NCBI RefSeq assembly: GCF_001949145.1
Contig: NW_019092013.1
Coordinates: forward strand, 1 to 10,159
Source: Acanthaster planci
Taxonomy: Eukaryota > Echinodermata > Asteroidea > Valvatida > Acanthasteridae
Length of the DNA: 10,159 bases
Reading direction: 5' to 3'
Positions within the stretch are counted from its first letter, which is position 1, and the number at the start of each line of letters is the position of its first letter. A model generated the notes under the pieces. The model searched no databases. It was not told the origin of the DNA and worked only from the letters and a program-made list of their open reading frames with translations. Of this stretch, positions 1-8,187 are shown one piece after another. Made by a program: the position numbers and the translations under genes.

Positions 1-2
1 AC

Positions 3-221
3 TACAGCATTCACCAGTGGTGTGACGATGGCTCTGTCATGAAGTTTTTGAGGAGCAAGGCGAAGCTTTTCGCTGACTTCTTTCAGAGTAACCGTCAGTC
101 AACATGCACAAAGTTCATTGTGACAGGATTTCCTGTTGGCTCTTCGGTTCAAGAGGAGACTAAAGCTGGTGGCACAGTCTTACTGTACGAGCAAGGTATG
201 CTTACTCAAGAAGACTTTGAG
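3..221 (+). other. Region encoding the C-terminal part of a probable SNTX-type thioredoxin-like domain
   Basis: This stretch encodes the residues before the first FN3 domain, including KFIVTGFP, a short hydrophobic LLYEQG strand and the linker EDFEPPSKP. The pattern (hydrophobic strand, variable loop, LYE strand, then an FEPPSKP linker into FN3) is what I recall at the end of the thioredoxin-like domain of stonustoxin-family proteins. No CxxC thioredoxin active site is visible, which fits a non-catalytic fold. The identification comes from family memory and needs a profile search. Being in this family does not by itself imply toxicity, since most members with this architecture are ordinary intracellular proteins. 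Confidence 0.5.
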
Positions 222-3131
222 CCACCAAGTAAACCTACAAAGCCACAATGCACCGTCATCGATCACAATACCGTTAATGTCTCATGGTCTCCGCCTCAGC
301 ATGGTGGGAACTGTGTGCAGAGGTACATTGTAAAATTCAAGAGATTTCGTGAGAAGAACCCAGATGGAATCTACGATGAAGTGTACACAGAACAGGCGGA
401 TACTTGTGTCAGCATCAAGGATTTGGAACCCAATGAAACCCTCGAGTTCTGGGTCGCAGCGATCTGTGAAGTCGGCGTCAGTCCTGCAAGTGACAGTAGT
501 GGAAAAGTCACTACTCTCCCAGCTAGTCCTCCGGGGAAGCCAGAAGCACGCCCAGCTTCAGCATCGAGCATTACCCTGGAGTGGAAACAACCAGCCCAAT
601 CAGGAAAACAAATCTGTATTCGAAGCTATACCATCAAGTACGGGATTGTTGGCAATGAGGCATTCAACGATTGGCAACCAGAAATAGAAACTGGGACTTT
701 AGAGACACGATTCACCGTCCGTAAGCTAGAAACCAATACCTCCTATGTGTTTCGGGTAGTTGCTCTTTACGACTCGGGCGTGACCAGTCTCCCCAGTGAT
801 ACCAGCGATGTCTGTAGTACAAATCCAGTTGGCCAACCAGGCAAACCGGAATTGAGCGATGTTACGGCATCAAGCGTCACTATGAAGTGGATGGATCCCA
901 CCAAAGTAGGAAAGGGCGTGAAACTACGTGAATATTTCATAGAATACGCTGAGGTTGATGAGCAGCAGAGCCAATCAACAGGATGCAACTACAAGCGGCG
1001 GCTAACCAACGGTATTCAAAACCAGTATACACTAGCAGATTTAACACCAAACAAGACGTACATTTCTCACGTAGTATTGGTCTGTGAGGATGATTTCATG
1101 GCAGCAAGCCAAGACAGTATGGCATTTACGACGCTCCCTGCTGGTCCACCTACCAATGTAGCAGCCAATCAGATATCGGCTACAGATATCAAACTCACTT
1201 GGTCGGAGCCCGCATTAATCAGTCCACAAAAAGCCATAAAGTATTACCGTGTAGGATATCAAGTTGTTGATGATACCAGTCCCGGGGAAAAGGAAGTAGA
1301 CACCAACGATCTCTCCCGCACGTTCACCATACATGAAGCAACACCCGAAACATTGTTCAAGATACGAGTGGCTGCCGTTTGTGGTGAGGATGGCACACTA
1401 GGTGAGAGTAGCTGTGCGGTTCAATTCACTACCCGCAAGCTATTGAAGCATGAAATTAGAGCTCATGCAAAAATTTTACATCAAGGAAATTCAAAGAATG
1501 GGAAACTGCACATCTTGGAATTCCCATTGAAAGACGTCTGCCGCAAACCAAACAGCCAAAGTTTCAGCTATGGTGTGCCTCCGAAAACGCAGGCTGTGGA
1601 GCACAAAGTAATCATGGTGGTAGGAGTAACTGGTTCGGGCAAGAGCACCCTCATCAACGCGATGGCCAACCACATCTTGGACATTGACCTGCAAGACGAC
1701 TTCCGCTACAAGATAGTCAATGTGCACGAGGCCAGAGGATCTTCACAAGCCCACAGTCAGACTCAGGTCCTCACGTCATATACCATCTACCGCAACGATT
1801 ATCTCAGCCTGCCATACACTCTGACTGTAATTGACACACCGGGCTTCGGGGACACGAGAGGTATCGAACGGGACAAGGATATCATTGACCAAATCAGGGA
1901 GTTCTTTTTGGATTCAGAATCCCATGGTATTGATCACATTGACGCCATTGGGTTCGTCGTCCAGGCGTCCCAGGCTCGGTTGACCCAGACTCAAAAGTAT
2001 GTGTTTGACTCCATTTTGTCGTTGTTCGGAAAGGATATTGCCGACAATATCATCCTTCTTGTGACATTTGCTGATCAGGGTGCACCGCCCGTTTTGGCTG
2101 CCGTACAAGAGGCAGGGATTCCATACACGGGTAGCGTCTTCACATTCAACAACTCTGCAGTGTTTCAAGATGATGGCAAGAATCGCATGGGCTCTAAAAG
2201 GAATACGGCTAAAGGAAACAAAGGCGGAATGTTGAAGTTGTACTGGGACATGGGCAAACAAAATATGACAGATTTTCTCCGTGAAATACAAGCAGTGGAA
2301 TCCCGAAGTCTTGTCCTGACAAAGGAAGTACTTGAGGAGAGAAAGCGTTTGGAGGTGGCAGTTCAAGGTCTCCAACCTCAGATTCAGGCAGGCATTTGCA
2401 AGCTGGAGGAACTTAAAAAGGAACGCCAACTTCTTGAGCAACATGAGACAGAAATCGAGGCTAACAAAGACTTCAAATTCGTCCTTGACATCCAAAAGTC
2501 ACGGAAGGTCGACATAACTGGAGAATTCATCACTAACTGCAGCAAATGCCACTTCACCTGCCACTACCCATGTGCAATTGGTGACGACTCGAAGAAGGCG
2601 GGTTGTGCGGCCATGCAAAATGGGGAATGTGTCGTATGTCCGGGAAAATGTGCATGGGATGTACACTTCAACCAGCAGTACAAGTTTGAGTTTTACACCG
2701 AGCAGGAACATAGGACATATGAGGAAATAGAAGCGAGATACAGAGATGCATCAGGAAAGAAGATAACCGTTGAGCAGGTGATACAGAAGCAAGTCGAAGA
2801 CTTGAAGATGGTCCGCAAGTGTGTCTACAAATTGATGTCTGACACGCGTAAAAGTATTACGCGTTTGGAGGAAATTGCACTGAAGCCAAACCCGCTGAGT
2901 ACTGTGGAGTATGTAGATATCCTGATTGAGAGTGAGAAACGTAGTCATAGGCCGGGTTGGAAAGATAGAGTTGCTGTGCTACAGGACATAAGGAAAGAAG
3001 CTGAAATCATGGGTAAGGTCAAAGAGGAAAACTTCGACCCCTTCGAGAACTACAAGAATGTGTTTGTATCTGTAGCAAAAGACAAGAAAACAAGCTGGTT
3101 TGGAAAGCTGATAGCGTCATGGAGATCTTAA
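3..3131 (+). CDS. Partial multidomain protein: SNTX-type thioredoxin-like end, 4x FN3, AIG1/GIMAP-like GTPase, Cys-rich C-terminus
   Basis: The frame is open from nt 3 through the first Met (nt 39) to TAA at 3129-3131, so the gene starts upstream and Met39 is probably internal. Residues below count from that Met. Residues 1-61 resemble the end of the thioredoxin-like domain of stonustoxin-family proteins (recalled from the family, moderate confidence). Four FN3 domains follow at about 62-161, 162-263, 264-367 and 368-466, each with the strand-B Trp (W83, W182, W284, W388). A septin/AIG1-type GTPase spans about 520-745: P-loop GVTGSGKS 529-536, G2-like SQTQVLT 573-579, DTPGFGD 599-605, G4-like TFAD 676-679 and NNSA 704-707. 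Then come a charged coiled coil (754-812), a Cys/His cluster (834-876), a helical stretch (888-948) and the tail. No membrane segment is visible, so it is probably intracellular. By analogy with GIMAP relatives an immune or membrane-remodelling role is possible, but the function is unknown. No frameshift or internal stop is seen. Confidence 0.9.
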   Translation, partial: YSIHQWCDDGSVMKFLRSKAKLFADFFQSNRQSTCTKFIVTGFPVGSSVQEETKAGGTVLLYEQGMLTQEDFEPPSKPTKPQCTVIDHNTVNVSWSPPQHGGNCVQRYIVKFKRFREKNPDGIYDEVYTEQADTCVSIKDLEPNETLEFWVAAICEVGVSPASDSSGKVTTLPASPPGKPEARPASASSITLEWKQPAQSGKQICIRSYTIKYGIVGNEAFNDWQPEIETGTLETRFTVRKLETNTSYVFRVVALYDSGVTSLPSDTSDVCSTNPVGQPGKPELSDVTASSVTMKWMDPTKVGKGVKLREYFIEYAEVDEQQSQSTGCNYKRRLTNGIQNQYTLADLTPNKTYISHVVLVCEDDFMAASQDSMAFTTLPAGPPTNVAANQISATDIKLTWSEPALISPQKAIKYYRVGYQVVDDTSPGEKEVDTNDLSRTFTIHEATPETLFKIRVAAVCGEDGTLGESSCAVQFTTRKLLKHEIRAHAKILHQGNSKNGKLHILEFPLKDVCRKPNSQSFSYGVPPKTQAVEHKVIMVVGVTGSGKSTLINAMANHILDIDLQDDFRYKIVNVHEARGSSQAHSQTQVLTSYTIYRNDYLSLPYTLTVIDTPGFGDTRGIERDKDIIDQIREFFLDSESHGIDHIDAIGFVVQASQARLTQTQKYVFDSILSLFGKDIADNIILLVTFADQGAPPVLAAVQEAGIPYTGSVFTFNNSAVFQDDGKNRMGSKRNTAKGNKGGMLKLYWDMGKQNMTDFLREIQAVESRSLVLTKEVLEERKRLEVAVQGLQPQIQAGICKLEELKKERQLLEQHETEIEANKDFKFVLDIQKSRKVDITGEFITNCSKCHFTCHYPCAIGDDSKKAGCAAMQNGECVVCPGKCAWDVHFNQQYKFEFYTEQEHRTYEEIEARYRDASGKKITVEQVIQKQVEDLKMVRKCVYKLMSDTRKSITRLEEIALKPNPLSTVEYVDILIESEKRSHRPGWKDRVAVLQDIRKEAEIMGKVKEENFDPFENYKNVFVSVAKDKKTSWFGKLIASWRS
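222..1436 (+). other. Four tandem fibronectin type III domains
   Basis: Four units of about 99-104 residues each begin with a Pro-rich linker (PPSKPTKP, SPPGKPEARP, VGQPGKPEL, AGPPTNV). Each has a strand-B Trp followed by x-x-P or x-P (SWSPP, EWKQP, KWMDP, TWSEP) and ends with an L/T-P-x-T-x-Y/F type strand F. That is the usual FN3 fingerprint. The units are clearly diverged, so this is an old tandem array and not a recent duplication. No RGD is seen. They probably act as spacers or protein-binding modules between the thioredoxin-like part and the GTPase. Confidence 0.9.
1596..2274 (+). other. AIG1/septin-like P-loop GTPase domain
   Basis: G1 is GVTGSGKS at 1623-1646. G3 is DTPG at 1833-1844, continuing as GFGDTRG. 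A conserved-looking helix-strand block (IDAIGFVVQASQARLTQTQKY) follows G3, and the G4 position reads TFAD at 2064-2075. G5-like NNSA lies at 2148-2159. The long DTPGFGDTRGIxRD segment and the lack of a canonical NKxD point to the AIG1/GIMAP/septin group of TRAFAC GTPases and away from Ras-like or dynamin-like proteins. GTP binding and nucleotide-dependent oligomerisation are inferred from that family. Confidence 0.85.
2538..2666 (+). other. Region encoding a Cys/His-rich, probably zinc-binding module
   Basis: Eight cysteines fall within 38 residues: C834, C837, C841, C845, C856, C864, C867 and C871, with H838, H842 and H876 nearby. The spacing is CxxCxxxCHxxC, then C-x7-C-x2-C-x3-C. It sits between two charged helical regions (754-812 and 888-948). 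Such spacing in an otherwise intracellular protein suggests one or two zinc sites. I have seen comparable clusters behind AIG1-like GTPase domains, but I cannot name a domain family for it. Confidence 0.6.
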
Positions 3132-3550
3132 CGACCATGGAGAAAGCCCAAGCCCCTTGCTGTTTTATTTTTCCATCTTCCTTTGAAGGTAAATTGGTCC
3201 CCTCCTCCTCCTTGATCATTTAATCTGGCATTTTAATGTCAATTCTGGACTAAACCATCGACCTAGAATCCACTAGTTCTGAAAAAAAAGTCTTGTCAGT
3301 CCTTGCCTATTAGGGCTCATGAATGTTAATTCCAGACACCACGTGAAGGGTACCGGTATCATATAGGCTCAGCATTTAGTCTTTGCCTGGTGCCTCGGGT
3401 TTTCTCTTTCATGGGGGAGGGAGATCCCCTCCTTTAAAGCTGAATGTTTTTATTCATTATGGTCTCTTCCTAATTTTCCAGCTTCTGGGGTTCGATGTGT
3501 CGTCATCTGTACAAAGAATAACATAAATAAACCAAAACACAGAACAAAGT
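3132..3550 (+). other. 3' untranslated region (approximate end)
   Basis: The region from the stop codon to just beyond the poly(A) signal is non-coding and A/T-richer than the exon. It contains a short G/C hairpin, GGAGGG (3416-3421) pairing with CCCTCC (3427-3432) across a 5-nt loop. The 3' limit is inferred from the AATAAA at 3526-3531 and the T/GT-rich stretch after 3570. Confidence 0.6.
3526..3531 (+). terminator. Polyadenylation signal AATAAA
   Basis: A canonical AATAAA hexamer lies 395 bases after the stop codon. About 40-70 bases further on there is a T- and GT-rich stretch (CTTTTTCGTTTTTCGG, then TTGTTGTTTA), as expected for a downstream element. Cleavage near 3545-3555 is predicted. 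It is the first clear AATAAA after the stop. Confidence 0.65.
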
Positions 3551-3656
3551 CGCAGTGCTAAATTTAATTACTTTTTCGTTTTTCGGTACATTGTTGTTTA
3601 CTGACACACTGTGAGATTCGCCAAACGTACGTTGCATAAAATTCACACTGACAACT

Positions 3657-3668
3657 GCCGCCATCTTG
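3657..3668 (-). promoter_or_regulatory. YY1-type motif CAAGATGGCGGC
   Basis: The minus strand reads CAAGATGGCGGC, an exact match to the vertebrate YY1 consensus. An exact 12-mer is not expected by chance in 10 kb. It lies about 110 bases past the predicted cleavage site of the GTPase gene. YY1 sites often mark core promoters, but no gene start is visible on either strand here, so a function is only inferred. Confidence 0.35.
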
Positions 3669-4342
3669 CTTTTCATCTACATGTATAATGTGGGGCTATT
3701 TGCTTGTACAGATATACGTGTACATGTATAGTCTACATTAGCAAAATGAGAAGGTACGTGAAAGTAAGTGTAGTCTTTGTTGAACATGTAAACGATTGAC
3801 ATAACATCGAATTTTAATCATTTATTTTGAGACTACGGTTATTGTTTTTTTTCTTTAGCGCGTGCTACCTACAGTGAAAAGTCATGGGCAATAGGGAATA
3901 GAAGGGAATGGCCATAATATTGCTTGACAAACTGCAGCACGCCACCGTATGGCTGTACAGATCACTAGTTCTAAACCAACACATCTACCAGAAATGTTTT
4001 GATTGTTTTATCATCTCAATTTTGATTGCAGCGCTCCATAGCTGTTTAGAATTACATTTATGCAAAACGCAGATCTGCTAAGCATAACCGGTAACCCCAC
4101 ATGAATTTTGAACACAGGGGTAAACTACGCTCTTGAGGAATTGGTGTTTCAGTGTTTTCAAGGACAGGTAAATAAGCTTGTAAAACTGTGGATCTCTGCC
4201 TGTAATTGCAAACATTTGGATAATAAAACATATAATTAATTGAAGTATGGTTTTAAAACTGTTTCAGCAACATTATTACGATGGTAATTTTGCACGATTA
4301 TTCTGTGCAGTTTTATCCAACTAAGATGTTGAACTGACATCA

Positions 4343-4365
4343 ATGACGTGATTTGAAATGACGTG
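4343..4365 (+). promoter_or_regulatory. Paired ATGACGTG (CRE/ATF-like) sites
   Basis: ATGACGTG occurs at 4343-4350 and again at 4358-4365 in the same orientation, with starts 15 bases apart. TGACGTG is the core bound by CREB/ATF/XBP1-type bZIP factors. The pairing raises it slightly above background, but no promoter is seen nearby. Confidence 0.2.
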
Positions 4366-5490
4366 CTGATAAAATAAATTGAAATCATGCTACTCAGAGG
4401 TCATCTGATACATCGCCGATTTTTTGCTTTTCTGTGTAGGGGTTCATAGAGCCGATTACCAATCCATTTCTGTGCTTTCAAACTTTTTTGTTTGATTTAT
4501 TGTATAGCAACGTTTATTGTTTAGTCGCCTAGATCCAAAGTATTCTGTTATACTATATCCATATAAGCAAGAACAGTCAGCATACCCCCCCCCAAGAACA
4601 AATAATTAATTGGGAGTACTAGCTTTATTTTCGTCATAATTTTGCCGGTAATATATTTGAATAGTTCGACAACTTAAACATATACCATGGTACATGTTTA
4701 ATTCATGTATTTTTATGATTTAATCGGCACACTTTACTCAGACAGAAGGCATGAAGTTTAACAGTACATTTTGAGTTCAGAACTGTGTTAGTGATAAAAA
4801 AATAATGATCAATATAAAACAACAAGTAGGCCTACCACGTGTACTGCTTTGTTCGTGTATGTAGAATGTAGGTTTACTTGTGGATGTTTAAACCACCGTA
4901 TTTCACATGTAATTGCTAGATTCAAGTCTTGAGTCACGCCTCCCGATGTAGTTAATACAATGCACGTGTATTATTGTGTGCTGGTTATTAGTATAGTTGC
5001 AACGATTTAGATTACAAAGCTATCATAGCACATGTATCGCTTCATGTACGCTTTGTGAATTAAGCTGTTTGTTTGAACTATATTGTCCACGCCAAGACTC
5101 ATCATTAAAAGGGAACACTTTTTTGGGGTCATCCTCTCGAAATATAAACTGAACACTGATTGGATAAGAATTTTAAGTTTCAGCCCGATGACATTATTTA
5201 CTACTTTTGCATGTTGTAGCTTGTTTGTCTGATGGTATCCATGTATATGCGTAAAAACAATGTTTCGACTGGATTTATTCAGTACCCTGTATCTGTATGG
5301 TACTAATCATGATACACCTGGTATTTCAGCTAAATCAGAGCCGTTTTAGTTATGGGGAAAGTGGAAAAGAGAAGGGTGCCATGAATTATTCGCTGCTTAT
5401 AGGTTAAGCTAGATCAATGTTTTCTGTTGACTGACAATAAGGTTTTGTATGAATACTACTTTAGCCATGCACATACAGGTAGAATAAGTA

Positions 5491-5948
5491 TGTGACCCGT
5501 TCTGCAAAAATGGGTCAAATTTCGCCAGAGCCTCTTTTGAGTATAGAAGAACTTTGAAAGAACCTTCACACTGTTTCCGCAATAGAAATCCTTGACATTT
5601 TGTAATCTACACAACGTCCATTTTCATCATACTAAACTGAGTGACAAATTAAAAAATACTCCATGACCCCCCCAAAAAAAGCCCGAATTCCTCAACTAAT
5701 ACAAAGTGAAACTCAAAACTGTCCCGATGACTTGTGATTCATTTTCGCAGAGCGAATTGTATATTATGAAGCCCATTATGTCTGGAATAAACAAACCCAT
5801 AGTGCTTGTAGTGCAGACATAACTGTTCCAAAGTTGATTTACTGTGTAATTCGTACAATAATGAGATTCATGCCATTACAGACGTGAGCCTCACAGCTCA
5901 TTTGGCTTTATAGCCTTCTAGCTGACACAAACTTTGCTTTTGGGTCAC
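5491..5948. repeat. Possible old element bounded by GTGACCC / GGGTCAC
   Basis: The left edge reads TGTGACCC (5491-5498), followed by a small internal inverted repeat, TGACCC (5493-5498) against GGGTCA (5512-5517). The right edge reads TGGGTCAC (5941-5948). Both edges carry an A-rich or T-rich stretch just inside. The terminal match is only 7 bp and no target-site duplication is clear. The left end resembles dispersed repeat ends I associate with echinoderm-like genomes, which is a recollection and not a search result. Confidence 0.3.
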
Positions 5949-6338
5949 GCACAGACAGTGGAGTAAATGGGGCAAAGTCTTTCGGACTGTGATTTGGAGA
6001 GCTCATCAACATACAAAACAGCTTTTAACAAAGGTCTGTGACTTCTATTTGCGTGAAGACAAAGAGGCCATAGAGTCCCGCTGAATGAATAACAGCAGTT
6101 ACAAACGTAAACATTTTCAAATTCAAATTTTATGTATCGTGAAGCATTGGAGTAAATGTGTGTAATTAAAATTGCAAGTTTGATGTGATAAAATTAAGTT
6201 GCCAATGTTTAGTAATATTTACCGCAAAAACTGAACGGTGTGCATTATTAGAGTTGGGCTCAATTTCCTGTTATTAGAATGTTTTGAACCATCGTAGGCC
6301 TACTGCATGCACTTATTTTGATGTCTGCATGCCATGGC
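5949..6338. other. Non-coding stretch without recognised features
   Basis: This is A/T-rich DNA with no supported ORF. The only item noted is a second GTAGGCCTAC palindrome at 6294-6303, followed by GCATGC words just before the hairpin. Confidence 0.6.
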
Positions 6339-6410
6339 CATCTAACAAGAAGCACGGCGCAGTAACAACGGATGCTCATTGTTAGTGCACTGTGTTTCTA
6401 TTGTTAGATG
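6339..6410 (+). ncRNA. Pre-miRNA-like hairpin (candidate)
   Basis: The left arm (6339-6368) pairs with the right arm (6379-6410) around a 10-nt loop (6369-6378). From the base there are 10 perfect pairs (CATCTAACAA with TTGTTAGATG), a 2-nt bulge on the 3' arm, 7 pairs including one G-U, and a 13-position block with two mismatches and one G-U ending in TAACAA/TTGTTA. In total 28 of 30 positions pair. Length, single bulge and loop size fit a metazoan pre-miRNA. A CNNC word (CGAC, 6418-6421) lies just 3' of the stem. The strand is uncertain because the palindrome folds either way. I do not recognise a known miRNA, and it could instead be a remnant of a small inverted-repeat transposon. Confidence 0.45.
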
Positions 6411-7729
6411 TTCTTAGCGACTGTGTCTAGAAAATGAAGTTGTTACTGATGTTTGGACGGCTGTGAACAGATTGAGTACAGAGCACATTTTGTTTAATGC
6501 CAGATATGATAATTAACATCGTTGTCAGACCCTTTTCAGTGCTTGGTCAATCATTCCTGCACATAATTCGTTTTCAGTTGCCAAGTGATTTTTAAGTATT
6601 CGGGTAAAATGTCTTTACGAAAGGTTTGCTGCATGTGCAGATCAAATTAAGTGCCCACTTAATAGAAAACATTCCATTATGACTTATGATCCCATTTCCA
6701 ACGGATGTTTTTCTCGGGAAGTACGCAGAAAATTCTAATTTAAAGATCTCAACACACAAAGTAACTTTTGAACAAAGCAAATTAATCTTTATCGATGTGA
6801 ATCCAAAGAGGCGAGCAGATCGCGTTATTAGCTTAACCCAAGATGCACATTTTTTAGAAAAATAAGGTCGTTTGATCTTTGAATTACATATAATTTGATT
6901 TCGAATCAGAAAGACGCCTCCATTGGCTCCTTGGTTTACCAATGATTGGAGTTAACTTTTCACCACATGACGTAGCTGGTTGGGGTAACTTGCAGTTTAT
7001 TAAAATAAAAATACAATACCCTGTAACTATGACTTTATCATTGTAAACTTTTTCAGTTTTATCCTTTGAATTGTGACCCCTGAGTGGTATCTCAAGGGCC
7101 TTTCTTCTTGAGTTGAAAATTTTGGGTGAAATCAGTGAAGTAAAGACGGAAGAAAAGTCTAAAACTAAATGCAGACTGATGATAAACCACGTATTATTTT
7201 ACTGCAGAGTTGTAATGAAAACATCGATACTACATAATTTCTTGTACGTTTCCAGTTACCCAAAGATCATGTACTTAAACAATTATGTGTGATGTTTTAG
7301 TCATGGCCTAATCCGTTCAACTTTGGTATGCATTGATATAAACGCTAGTTTCGAAATATTAAATCAATTGGTCTTACCTGTGTCGTTATTGTTTTGGTGG
7401 TTTCAAAACAAACCATTGACATTACAAAGTGCATGAAAATAATGAACGAAAGACCCTAAATTGCCCTCATTCCCTCCAGGAACTTTCTCTGGCTTTTAAA
7501 AACCAGTGCCCAAGGATTGTGATTTCTATATGAAGTTCTACATCACTGCATTAACCCTTGCCCCATCACAAAATACTGAAATTGTGAAGAAAATGAGTGG
7601 AGTTGAGGGAGCAAATTTGTAATTTCTTTTTGCCATCATTCACCTTTCAAGTTCTTGTGCATGCACGGTGAGCACCATGTGAGGGCAGTCTATAGGCATG
7701 GTCTCTGCACCTAACTACGAGTAGCCTAT
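6411..7729. other. Non-coding stretch without recognised genes
   Basis: This is A/T-rich sequence. A minus-strand open frame of 116 codons at 6592-6942 shows no recognisable motif or biased composition and is probably chance. A 10-bp palindrome, GTGCATGCAC, lies at 7657-7666. The CTAT at 7726-7729 is the left copy of the duplication flanking the next element. Confidence 0.55.
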
Positions 7730-7752
7730 GGGTGCAGTCCACTAATTCAAGC
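7730..7752 (+). repeat. Left terminal inverted repeat of the 481-bp element
   Basis: It pairs with 8188-8210 at 21 of 23 positions; the differences are at the fifth and twentieth bases. Confidence 0.75.
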
Positions 7753-7999
7753 AATAATTTCCGCCAGGCTCATTAGCATTAAAAGTGCCCCCACAGTATC
7801 TTTCGAAAAAGGGGATTGTTTGGCCCCCAAAATGGTGAGATTGTGTAAATCTTTGCAAGGATCAAAACCCTGGTTCTTTGGGCTTCCATCTGAGGGCGGA
7901 AGAGATAAAAAATACGGTTGACAAATGTTCCCAAAGGACCGCGAAAGTAGAGGGTTGCCATTTGAAAAATGGCTGCGTGCTGACTTGGGAACTTCGACT

Positions 8000-8060
8000 T
8001 TTGGGGGGTTGGTTTTGTTTTGGGTGAATAATTAAAAATGTAATTGGTTAACCCCCCGAA
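8000..8060. repeat. Internal G6/C6 stem-loop inside the 481-bp element
   Basis: GGGGGGTT (8003-8010) is perfectly complementary to AACCCCCC (8050-8057). Outward pairing continues through a T-G and two T-A pairs, and inward pairing through G-T wobbles. The loop is about 30-40 bases and A/T-rich. Confidence 0.5.
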
Positions 8061-8187
8061 TATTGAAAAGAAACTAAAAGATTAATGACTGAATAATAAT
8101 TAAATTTTTGTGTGAGACACCTCAGGGATGTTGGCTTGCATGCTATTGAGCTCTGAAGAATGGTGATTTTACACTGTTTTCAATGGG

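Larger units (their letters stand above)
3551..5490. other. Non-coding stretch without recognised genes
   Basis: This is A/T-rich DNA with stops in all frames and no ORF of useful length. I noted small items only: a repeated TACATGTATA (3678-3687 and 3721-3730), two TGACGTG sites (4344-4350 and 4359-4365), a run of nine C near 4587, a GTAGGCCTAC palindrome (4826-4835) and a short tandem CATGTATCGCTT/CATGTACGCTT (5031-5053). I saw no tRNA, rRNA or transposon coding remnant. Confidence 0.6.

Noticed and set aside
39-41. ATG at 39 as the true start codon
   Set aside because: The same frame is open to the left edge and encodes plausible protein, and the downstream residues already lie inside a domain, so the start is probably upstream.
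1914-2495. Minus-strand open frame of 193 codons opposite the GTPase domain
   Set aside because: It is antisense to a strongly supported coding region and shows no family motif; long antisense frames are common opposite such exons.
3840-3859. Strong splice-acceptor-like tract (T-rich run ending in TTTAG), with another at 4418-4438
   Set aside because: All frames downstream close within about 20 codons, so no coding exon is supported; non-coding exons cannot be judged without RNA data.
3963-3972. CACTAGTTCT repeated at 3271-3280 and 3963-3972
   Set aside because: Short, isolated match with no extension on either side; probably coincidence.
4826-4835. GTAGGCCTAC palindrome, also at 6294-6303
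   Set aside because: Such TAGGCCTA words are, as far as I recall, common in marine invertebrate and fish non-coding DNA, and the flanks of the two copies do not match.
6592-6942. Minus-strand open frame of 116 codons
   Set aside because: No recognisable domain, no neighbouring splice or promoter context, and composition typical of translated A/T-rich non-coding DNA.
7779-7961. Minus-strand open frame of 60 codons inside the 481-bp element
   Set aside because: Too short for a transposase and no motif; the element appears non-autonomous.
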